A DNA stretch of 64,000 nucleotides, taken from Jacaranda mimosifolia. Taxonomy: Eukaryota; Streptophyta; Magnoliopsida; Lamiales; Bignoniaceae. Shown here one piece after another: positions 12,680 to 22,900 of this stretch. Positions within the stretch are counted from its first letter, which is position 1, and each line of letters starts with the position of its first letter. Under the pieces are notes generated by a model, which searched no databases, was not told the origin of the DNA, and saw only the letters and a program-made list of their open reading frames with translations. Both the position numbers and the translations under genes were made by a program. Where the stretch lies: NCBI GenBank assembly GCA_018894105.1, contig CM032120.1:30650710-30714709 (forward strand), read 5' to 3'.

Positions 12680-12821
12680 TTTTCATTCTTTTCTTTTCTT
12701 TTCTTTTCTTTTCTTTTTATTCTCATTTCTCTCTTCTATTATTTCATATATTTCTCATTTTATACATATATATAAATTTATCATTGTTTCTCATTTCTCA
12801 TTATTTCATATATTCTTATTT

Positions 12822-12869
<48 letters not shown>

Positions 12870-13110
12870 ATTTTAAATAGTTTTTGTTTTTATCTTTTTT
12901 CTTTCTAATTATTCATACATGTATACTTATTTTTTATATTTATACTTATTCACATAAATATAATATACATATTTATAAATTTATCAATAAAATTTAAATT
13001 ACTTTTATTTTTATCTATTTTTTTATTTATTCATTCCGAATTAAATAATATTTAATATTTATAAATTGTATAATATAATTTTTTGTTCGTACTTATTTAC
13101 ATATATAGTG
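12680..13110 (+). repeat. CACTA internal repeat E, copy 2, with (AC)n tract
   Basis: The same ordered landmarks as 7010-7400 are seen, interrupted by an (AC)n/(AT)n microsatellite at 12825-12870. At 13121 it is followed by a decayed relative of the CACTA-type end seen at 14074. Confidence 0.7.
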
Positions 13111-13739
13111 TATATATATACGCCATAAGAAAATAGGTTAATCGTGCCATATACTTTGCGTTGGTTTTCGTAAACTGCACAATTAATAATATTATTTCTT
13201 TTACTTATTAGATTGCTCTTTGTTTTTAACTTTAAAGGGTTTTGTCCACAAATTTTTAATATATATATATATATATGTAATGCCAATTATTTTTTAAAAA
13301 CAATCTTATTTAGTTTTAATTTTTGATTAAAAATCAATTAAGTTAAGACAAAAATAGTAAAATAAATCAAAATAAATATATAAAATAATTATAAATTTAA
13401 AATCAATATTAGTATATAAGTTAATAGAAATCTTTTAATTTGACTCATAACTTAGTTATCGAATAATTAAGCCAAGAAAAGAGTTTGGCATTAGTCATAT
13501 AATGTTAAAAATATAGTAAATTGATAAAATAATTATAAACTTAAAATTGATTTTAAAATATGAATTAGCGACAAAATATGAGGATGAAATTATAATGTAA
13601 AATAAAATATAGAAAAAACAAATTATTGTATTTATTCTCAAATTTTTGTATAAATATAATTGGATATTCATATTATATTTTGCAAATAACAAAAAAATAG
13701 TGAATAACAAAAAAAGTTGTTAACCTTTCAAATAGTCAA

Positions 13740-14065
13740 AATGAAAATTTCTCATTATTTCATATATTCTCATTGCATATATATATATATATATATATAA
13801 ATTTATGTATAAAATTTTAAATAATTTTTATTTTTATCTTTTTTCTTTCGAATTATTCATACATGTATACTTATTTTTTCCATTTATACTTATTCACATA
13901 TATATAATATACATATATATAAATTTATCAATAAAATTTAAATTAATTTTGTTTTTATCTATTTTTTCTATTTATTCATTCCAAATTAAATAATATTTAA
14001 TATTTATAACTACGTATATAATATAATTTTTCATTCAAACTTATATACATATATAGTAATATATA
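13740..14065 (+). repeat. CACTA internal repeat E, copy 3
   Basis: The third copy of the block at 7010-7400 is directly followed by a CACTA-type terminus at 14074. Copies 2 and 3 share the same downstream context, so the unit copied was larger than the repeat itself. Confidence 0.65.
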
Positions 14066-14073
14066 CACACACA

Positions 14074-14330
14074 CACTACAAGAAAATAGGTTAATCGCGG
14101 CATATATTTTGTGACGATTTGTTTCAACCGTCGCAAAATATTAATTTGATGATGGTTGAGTAACGATTTATCCAAACCGCTGTTGAGTTAGCCATTTAGT
14201 GGCGGTTTTTTGAAACCGCCGCGAAATTCATAATAAATGGCGACGGTTAGTGTAACATTCCCTGAATGAATAATTTCGTGCTGATTTTTCTAAATCGTCG
14301 GAATTAATAATATTGTTACTTTTGCTTGTT
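14074..14330 (+). mobile_element. Fragment of a second CACTA element (left end)
   Basis: CACTACAAGAAAATAGG is followed by repeated (G)CGACGGTT/AACCG(C/T)CG motifs, a subterminal motif set different from the GTAAC repeats of the host element. A diverged copy of the same end lies at about 13121-13220 (AAGAAAATAGGTTAATCG(T)). No matching right end was found, so this is a truncated terminus. Confidence 0.6.
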
Positions 14331-14819
14331 AGATTGCCCTTTGTTTTTTACTTTAAAGGGTTTTGTTCACAATTTTTTAATATTTATATATATATATGTA
14401 ATGCCAATTATTTTTTAAAAATATTTTTTTATAAATTTCTAAAATAAAGTATTTTATGTTATAAGCTCTTCTACAAAAATATTAAGCATTTACCTAACAA
14501 TTTATATATACATATATGTAATAAAAATTCTTTGCTTCATGCAACTATGTTTTATAATTATCTCAAACTTTTTATTTATTTCCTTTAATTTACTATTTGA
14601 TACTCTTATTTTATTTATTCAAATGACAATTATTATTTTGTTTTTAAAAATAAAATAATGTTTACTTGATAACATGTGAAATTGCTTGAGAGCTCTATAT
14701 GGAAGAGATGAATAAGTAATTGAGCAAAGGCAAGCATTAATCTTTGGACATGCAGCTAAGATGGTTAGGTGCTTTCTTGACGTTGGGCATGGGTGCAGGA
14801 TCGAAACCTGTTGCCAGCA

Positions 14820-15290
14820 GGTATTTTGATGAATTTTCGCTGGGCTTGCGGGTAGGCCTACACGCGCTCAGGTGGGCCGACGCTCGGGTGGCTTGTGGGT
14901 GGGCCTGCGCGTGCTCGGGTGGGCCGGTGTGTGAGCTGGCCATGCGGGTGAGCCGGCATGGGCGCTGGGACTCTGCTCGGGTGAGCTGGCCATGCGGGTG
15001 AGCCGGCATGGGCGCTGGGCCTGCGCTGGGGTGGGCTGGCATGGGCGCTGGGCCTGCGCTGGGGTGGGCTGGTGTGTGAGCTGGCCATGCGGGTGAGCCG
15101 GCATGGGCGCTGGGACTCTGCTCGGGTGGGCCTGTGCTTGGGTGGGCTGGCATGGGCGCTGGGCCTGCGCTGGGGTGGGCTGGTGTGTGAGCTAGGCCTT
15201 GCCGGTGGGTCGGCGTGGGCGCTGGGCCTGTGCTCGGGTGGGCCTGTGCTGGTGACCGGGGGGTAGGGCCTGGTGGCCCGGTGTGGTTGT
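14820..15290. repeat. GC-rich minisatellite, 33-bp basic unit
   Basis: A 33-bp unit containing GGCATGGGCGCTGGGCC and TGCGCTGGGGTGGGCT repeats at 15005 and 15038. It mixes with related units (GAGCTGGCCATGCGGGTGAG) in a higher-order pattern. The GC content contrasts sharply with the host element. Proline/alanine-rich frames on the minus strand and their + counterparts simply translate the repeat and are not credited as genes. Confidence 0.85.
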
Positions 15291-15464
15291 TGGGCCTGAG
15301 CTCTCTAGTGGGCCCGTGGCGCTGGTAGCTACTGCCATCTTGCGGGTGGGCGATGGCCCAGGTCGAGCCTAGAGTTCGGCGGCCCAGCAGGTGTAGGCCT
15401 GATGTCAAATGGCCTATCCATATGAAGCAGCCCAAACAGGGGCTCATGAGCACACATTTAGTAA

Positions 15465-15912
15465 CAAAATTTTTAGTTATTTATTCCATTAGTAACGAAC
15501 TGCTTATTTTTTAATTAAAATTTTATTTAACTATTTGTAACCAAATATTTTTTTACATAAACAATTAGTAACTATACTTAATTAAATAAATAATATCATT
15601 ATATTATGCATTGGTAACGAAAAAATAAAATGCAACAAAATTGCCAATGTTTTTGTATCGTTACGCTATAAAAATCTATTGTAACTACTACACTTTTTTG
15701 TTACTAATATCATATTTTGGTAACGATAAATTTCGTAGCCATAAGTCCATCATTCGTAACGAACCATAAATTTCGTTACTAAAATCTTTTGCGATGGGTT
15801 TTAGGGCACTAAACTTAAGTAACAAAAAATTCGTTACCAATATTTTGGGTAACGAATTTTAGCTTTATGGTAACAAAATTATTCGTTACGAAAAGTGTAA
15901 TTTGTTGTAGTG
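15465..15912. repeat. Right subterminal and terminal repeats of the CACTA element
   Basis: Dense GTAAC/GTTAC motifs (for example AGTAACGAACTGC and TTCGTTACGAAAAG) run to the terminal TTGTTGTAGTG. They mirror 4831-5270. Confidence 0.75.
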
Positions 15913-16039
15913 TAATTTAACCTCATTGGGTTTTTACTTTATGCCCATAGGGTTTTAATTGGGCTTATCACCTAGCCTTTCTTACTTTCAATTGGAAATT
16001 TATTTTTTTAAATTGAAACTTAATATGGCAAGGAAATAG

Positions 16040-16290
16040 AATTGGGATCCTTTTCGGAAATTAGTGCGATGTTGGGCTTCTACTATTGGAATGTATTTGC
16101 GTAGAGTTAGAGTTCGAGTTTTGCAAATGATTGCATAAATACCTTTTTGACTTTAAAAGTTGATATTTATACTCATTAAGTCCTTGGTGGGCTTCAACCA
16201 TTTGGGTCGGAAACCTATCTTAGTAGACTTAAGTTATTGGGTCCATTGGTCTCCTTATTTATTTATTTATTTACTAGTCATCGTAACATG
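16040..16290 (+). repeat. Dispersed repeat D, copy 2
   Basis: It matches 4590-4827 in order and orientation (TTGGGCTTCTACTATTGGAA, TTTTTGACTTTAAAAGTTG, AGTCCTTGGTGGGCTTC). It lies on the other side of the CACTA element, about 130 bp beyond its right end. Confidence 0.55.
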
Positions 16291-16391
16291 CCATCCCTAC
16301 ATACATAAATTTAGTTAGTTATATCATTTATGATAACTATAGTAACAAATGACAAGACACTCAATTTTTTATATAGTGTAGATAAATAATA

Positions 16392-18599
16392 GGGTTAATT
16401 ACAAGGATCTCCCTTGAGGTTTGACGTATATATAAAAACTACCTTGAGGTTTGAAAAATTAAAATTATCTCCCTTGAGGTTTGTCTCCATCAACAACTAA
16501 GCCCTGTCTTTAGTCAAACTAATAGAATTTTGGACCAAAATTCCTTTTTATGTTTCATGCATGTGCTATACATGTGTGGATGTAATTACAAGTAATGAAA
16601 CTTTAAGGAGGTTTTAATGACTAATGTAGCGGTTGGAATTATAATTCTTTTGAAATAGTATTTAATTTAATTAATTATTTTAAATTAAAATTAATAAAAT
16701 ATAATTTGTTTTTATTATTTAATATATATTTTATTATTTAAATATAACTTGTAAACTTTCAAGTTACATTGAACACCATCAGACGAATGTATTTTTACAA
16801 AGACCCTTTTTGCAAAAAGCCTACAATACATTACCCCCCTTATTAAGTTAATAACATGTAATGCACTCCCTTTAAACATAATTCTAGCAATATAAATCCA
16901 ATCAACTGAGCTTCAAAAAACTAAAAAACTAGCAATCTAATCATTCCATATCAATATAAATATATAATGCATATAGCCAAATATTTCTTCTCATTTACCC
17001 AATCAATCATTCAAATTTGTTCACATACTACAAATCATGAACTGCGCAATTTTTCTTCACATGAAAAAGCCTATTACAATTCTCAAGGGCTATACAAAAA
17101 TATCAATAGCACAAAAACATCAACTACAAGTTGTGTACTTTGGCCATCCATCAATAGTTTAAAATCACAAAAATTAGTGACAAATAAATGCATTCATTCT
17201 CATCCAACAACAACATCATCACCCCCTTCAACTCCAGCACTAGCTTCATCAGCTCCTCCAACTCCACCATTAGTACAACCTCTAGCTCCACTAACATTTG
17301 CCATAATTGACTCTACATTTCCACTAAAAGTAGCATGAATTCCATCATCAAAACCAGTTTGATCAACAAGAAAACCATCTCTAGCAACAATAGGGCCTTG
17401 ATTTCTTTCAGCAACACCTTAATTTCTTTCTCCTTCATTTGAAACATTACAAAACACTCCCTAAACTTCTCTTCATTACAAATGAAACTTTAGATAAATT
17501 TTAACTTAACAAATATCACTCACAGAATTTCTGCAACACAAAATAGAGTCACACATCCAAATATAAAGTAACTGATTTAATTTTCATATATTACAATTAG
17601 CAACATTCCAAGGTTTATAATATTACATTTAATACCTTCAATACTTATTACAAATCAAAATTTAAACATTTTTAATTTTAACAAGTGCTTCACTTGCAGA
17701 ATATGAAAAACATAAAATAGAAGCATACTATTATCTTTTGCCTATCTGTCATGAATGTCCATGGTCTGCGTGGAGTAAAGCCACTGAGAAATTCTTTCAA
17801 GCATGTGAAAAGTAAGCTCTAAGATTCTTTGCATTCAATCTTCACAACTGGAAATGCATAGGATACAGTCCACTAAACCTTAAACCACAGTCAAAACAAA
17901 AATAAGTACCAATAATAAAAAAATAGGTTTACTTGGTGTCAACAGTCTAAAATTGGTTTTTTTTTTCTTTCTAAACAGGGATATCAAATAACGCAAAATA
18001 TAGGTATATATTCATGAAATAAATAGTTCAAAACATGATATTGTGTCATTAATAAAAAAAATGAACATTTTAAAGAAGAAACACGACACTTGACTCTCTC
18101 AAAGCACAAATGTGTAAACCTTAATCCAAATTTTACTAAAACTAACTTGATCTAATACAAAAATGAGGGAAAAAAATGTTGTAATAGTAGTTGCCCATGC
18201 CTTTTCATGCCTACGTGCCATTTTCTATCTGAAAATACAATCCTTCAAAAACTTGACGACTGCGTGACTTGGTGTAGTGCAAAATGAAAAAATTGAAGCT
18301 TTTTTGATGGAATTTACTGGTTCAAACACATTCATACAATAGATTGAAAGGAGAGAACAACATGAGTAAGAGAAAGAAAAAAGCTCCTCTATGTTCTTGG
18401 CACACAGAGGGGCAAAAATGCTTTTTTTGTCCAACCATTTTTTTCCTGAATAAGTGAGAGTATAATGATCTTTTTCACACTTTCCGTCACATTTTTTGGA
18501 TGGCAGTTAACTCCATGGGAGGTAATTGTAATTTCACAAACATTAAGTGTACTTTTTATAATTAAGTTAAACCTCGGAAGAGGTCTCTATAATTAATCC
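16392..18599. mobile_element. Mutator-like element, 2.2 kb, no transposase
   Basis: The ends are GGGTTAATTACA and the inverse of GGATTAATTATA, followed on each side by sequence built around CC(C/T)TTGAGGTTT-type words. A perfect 9-bp direct repeat TAAATAATA flanks it (16383-16391 and 18600-18608). The left end has three spaced copies of CCTTGAGGTTTG. The interior has no credible coding region. A 123-residue frame at 16967-17338 is low-complexity serine, threonine and proline. It could be a Pack-MULE-like carrier, but no captured gene was recognised. Confidence 0.8.
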
Positions 18600-18608
18600 T
18601 AAATAATA

Positions 18609-19348
18609 TTAATAAAAAATAATTGCACTGAGTATAACATAATATTAATTTAATATAAACTCATATATAGCAAGTAATTCCTAGGTCAAAAGTTCAAAAA
18701 TATGGGATATACACTTGCCTATAATTCAAATAAAATAAAATAAAATGTCATTACGTTTTGATTATATTACTTATGTTTTATAATTTTGTATCAAGTTATA
18801 AATGCACTTTTGAAATAAACTAAAAACTAAGAGTATAATAAGTACTTAAAATCTAATGTAACATGGCATAACTGTCATTTTAGGTATATAAGAGGGCCTT
18901 TTTAAATATAGCATAAATTTATTTCATTAGGCCTCTTATTTTTTTTTTATCTTTTTACCCTCAGGGTCTTATTTCTCCATATTATCAAACCCCCTACTTT
19001 TAATTTAAAATTTTATATTTTCATATTGAAAGTATAGTTAAAGTGTTGATTTTATTTTACCTTACCTAAATAATTAATTTCATTATTTTGTAAAGTTACC
19101 TTTAATTTAATTTTGGAATAATTTATATAAATAAATAATTAGATTCATAAGTCTCTTTAGCTTGTTCTCTTCAAGAAGTAGTGTTTTGCTAGCAAGTTGC
19201 ATGCTTCAAGGAACTTATCAGTTTGATGGCTCTTTGACTTGGGAAGTTGCTTTTGTAAGTAAGATGAGTTCTCAATGTAATTTTTTATCCCTCCTTTTAC
19301 TTTTTTCCATTACTCAAATTTTCTAACTCTTTTGAGTCAATTACTTTT

Positions 19349-19350
<2 letters not shown>
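18609..19350. other. Intergenic DNA, nothing recognised
   Basis: AT-rich sequence without a credible frame, repeat or RNA. It ends at an (AG)n tract. Confidence 0.4.

Positions 19351-19383
<33 letters not shown>
19351..19383. repeat. (AG)n microsatellite
   Basis: About 16 AG dinucleotides. Confidence 0.95.
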
Positions 19384-19385
<2 letters not shown>

Positions 19386-19960
19386 TCCAAATTTACAAGC
19401 GAGATGTTAGGTAATGGAACCAAATCGAAGCTGGAGTCCAGGGTTGTAACTAGAGTAAGTGGCGGCCAACAACAAAAAGCTAGGTGCTTCCATGAGATAT
19501 GAGCATTAAGGTTTCCATCCCAAATGACCCATAGGCCGTGGTGGTGAGCACCCCTTTAGGCATTTCTGTCGCGTGGGTGCTTGTCGTTTTGGCAACTACA
19601 ATAGTGCTAGATTAGTTTGTGTTCGTGGAGGTCATCCTCCTCGTGGTATTGCTACTTTTTTGAGTTTATGAGCCTCCTTTAGGTGCGTTGTCTAGTCCAG
19701 TCTTGGATTATGAAATTGCATGCTAAAAGTGCATTATTAAGCCATTTTCTTCATTAGAGCCAAGGTTTGACGTAGAGTCTTAGACTGGAGAAGGGAACTC
19801 TCTTAAAGATGGGGTCTAAGGACACTCATATTGTCAATGGTAGCCTTACTAGCATTAGTAGTTTGTCTTGTTCGCTCACTTTAGGGGAGTTAGAGTTATT
19901 GAGATATAGAGTTTGCTATTCTGATGAGTTTGAATTTATTTATTTTTCTTGGAGCGTCAT

Positions 19961-22900
19961 GGTTTATTTGATGTTGGGATGCTTTCCCAGCATTAGAGAC
20001 GTATCCTTTTTTCTATTTTTTATTTTTTATTTTATTCTCTTTTGCTAGTCATCGTTTAAACTTGTGACAAGTGTCCTTTTTAACTTTTCAAAATTTTCAT
20101 TAACTGAAGTTAATTTACCATGGTGAATAAAAATTACCAGCTGTAAAATGAGTACTATTCACTTTCATTAGCTTCATCTTCTCCACTCAAGCTATATCGT
20201 CACTATTGCTACCCCTTACTATTGTTGCTCTCCATTGCTGCCGTGGTGCAGAGCCAGCGGCCCTCGTCCCTGTTAGCGCATTGTCTTCAAGTGGGTGTTG
20301 CGTTTTTCTATCAAAGGAATCCTTTTAAATCTATTTCACTTGCTCCTTGTGTATGCTCCACTTTCCTCTTGCTTTTATTCCAACGTAGGTTATTCTCTTT
20401 GTCTTTAAAGAATGAGGTCAGTTTTTTTGGCTCTTTTAATTTATTTGTGATTTTCTTGTTGCTTTTTAGGTTAGGAATGAATGTTTAAGATATTTCAATT
20501 TTTAGAATTTTTTTTTCTTCTTTTACTGATTTTACCATTTTTCTTCTGTTGAGGAACATCTCTCTTGTGACAAATGGCAGTGTTGGAAATTTTTTGAAAA
20601 CATGGAGTCAACTTTAGAAGAGTCAAGAATATATAGTTTGTAGGCAATACTTGGGGTGGCAAAAACCATGTAAAGATATTAAGGTTGGAAAGAATGTGTA
20701 ATGGTGGATTTTTCTTTCCTTTTCTTTTTCTTTTTATTACATGGAAGGAAATATTTGGAGCTAAAAATCTTAAAGAGCTAACTTTACAACCACTTGTTTT
20801 CTTCATCACTTACTTGAATTGACGGATATGCACCTTTATTACTTCTTTGATTTGCATATTCTTAGTACTAAATCATTAATTAATTTTTTTTTACAGATAG
20901 GTCATTACTTACATTATCATGGAACTCTCTTCTGCCATGTCACTAGAAGCTGACAACTTGTTTAATTTTCCAGGTATGAAATCTTAGGAAGAAAATTATT
21001 GTTATTGTAGGAATAAAGATAAAACCTCAATACATCACATCTAATTGTTTCTTTTTTTTAAGACTTAAATGGTAAAGATGAAGAAGCAAATTTGTTTGAG
21101 GAGTTATTGACATTAGACGCAAACTTTACTGAAGAGCAGTCATAGATGCTCAATAATGAAGAGCAACAAGTTGTACAGAAGATAGAAGAGGCAAACTTTA
21201 CTCTAGAGCAATTGGAGAGTAAATTGGTAATAGGTGAAATTATTAAGGATGAGCATATGGCTTTCACACTATGGTGTAGTTATGGATGGGCAAAAGGCTT
21301 CAGTGTCAGACATGGGAGAAATGTGTATACTAGAGATGACTCGAAATTCATGATTGGAAAATCCTTTTTTTGTTCTTGTGAAGGTACTAAAAATGAAAAG
21401 CGTTTTACAAAAGTGATACCACAATACCAAAAAAACACAAGTAGATGTGGTTGTATGGCCAAAATGAAAAATTACACAGAGCAAAGGAGAATCGTGGAGA
21501 GTGGCTAAATTTGTTGCTGAACATAATCATGCAATATATGCTCTTGATCAAACATATTTGCTAAGATCTATGATAAGAATGACAGATGAGCAAAAATTGT
21601 TTATAAACACAATGGTGAGGGCTAGAGTACCTCTTGCTAGAGTTGTTGAGGTCTTGGAGAAATTAGCTCAAGGAAGAGAAAATTTGGGGTTTACTGCTAG
21701 ATAAGCATATGATTCTCTATGCCGTGAGAAAAAACAAACGAGAATGGATGCTGGGGATGCTTTAAGACTAGTACAACATTTCATTGATAAGTCAAATAAG
21801 GAAAGTAATTTATATTGGAATGTTGAAGTGAAGAATGATATTACCTTGGTAAATTTATTTTTTAGAAACTCTCGATGCCTAACTGATTATGAATATTTTG
21901 AAGATGTGGTTACATTTGACACCACTTACCAAACAAATAAATATGGATTGATATGTGCTCCATTTGTGGGTATGAATCATCATAATGAGAATGTACTATT
22001 TGGATTTGCTTTCTTATCTGATGAAATTGAGAGCTCTTTTGAATGGCTGTTTAGAAGATTCCCTGAGTCCATGGGAGGTAAACAACCTGGTGTTATTTTT
22101 ATAGTTCAGTGTCAAGCAATGATGAATGCAATTGAGACAGTGTTACCATCTACACATCATAGTTGTGCCAATGGCACATCAATCAAAATGCTCCTTCCCA
22201 TTTTGGTAGTTTGAATAGTGATTCAAGATTTAAACATTTATGGACAAAGTGCATGAACTATGTGATTCTAAAGAAAAAATTGAGGCAACATGGAAACAAA
22301 TGGTTGACAACTATGATATTGGAGAACACAATTGGTTCAAAATGATGTATAATTTAAGGCATAAATGGTCTTCTGCTTTCAGTAATGCCATATTAAGTGC
22401 TGGGCTTTTGGCAACTTCAAGAAGTGAGAGCACCAATTCCACATTGAAGAAAAAAATTGGTAAGAGTACAACTTCTTTGTTTGATTGTGTTATTAGTTAT
22501 GAAAAAACTCTAGACAAATGGCATGCAAAAGAAAGAGAAAATGACACTAAGTGCCTTCTTAGTAAACTGCCTCCTTTATTTAAGAATAACTCATTGTCTA
22601 AGCAAGTTGCCAATATCTACACATTTCACATCTTTAAACTTTTTGAAATGCAACTTAGAGATACTGTGAACCTTGAATGCATAGAAAAACTAACATATCT
22701 TGGCTCTTCTTTGAGAATATTCAAAGTGAATTGTCATGGTGGAAGCAACGAGAGAATAATCGAGTATGATAGCCAGACACTAGAAATAAGTTGTAGTTGT
22801 CACAAGTTTGAGACATTTGGCATGTTGTTCAATCATGTTTTGAAAGTATTAGATCAAGTAAATATGCAAACCATACTTGATAAGTACATAAAAAGGCGAT

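Larger units (their letters stand above)
4831..15912. mobile_element. CACTA (En/Spm-type) element, ~11.1 kb, non-autonomous
   Basis: The left end reads CACTACAACAATTTG and the right end is its near inverse, ending TTTGTTGTAGTG. The element is bounded by a 3-bp TAA direct repeat (4828-4830 and 15913-15915), the duplication size of the CACTA superfamily. Both ends carry about 430-440 bp dense in GTAAC/GTTAC motifs in both orientations, as expected of subterminal transposase-binding repeats. The interior is very AT-rich and contains microsatellites, internal duplications, a GC-rich minisatellite, a second CACTA terminus and a nested foldback MULE. No TNP2-like transposase or TNP1-like frame is visible, so mobilisation would have needed a partner in trans. 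Orientation cannot be set. Confidence 0.85.

Noticed and set aside
14737..15453. 238-residue proline/alanine-rich minus frame and overlapping + frames
   Set aside because: They translate a 33-bp GC-rich minisatellite; a multiple-of-three unit keeps frames open on both strands without selection.
16967..17338. 123-residue frame as a captured gene in a MULE
   Set aside because: Serine/threonine/proline-rich low complexity with no domain; kept only as part of the element.
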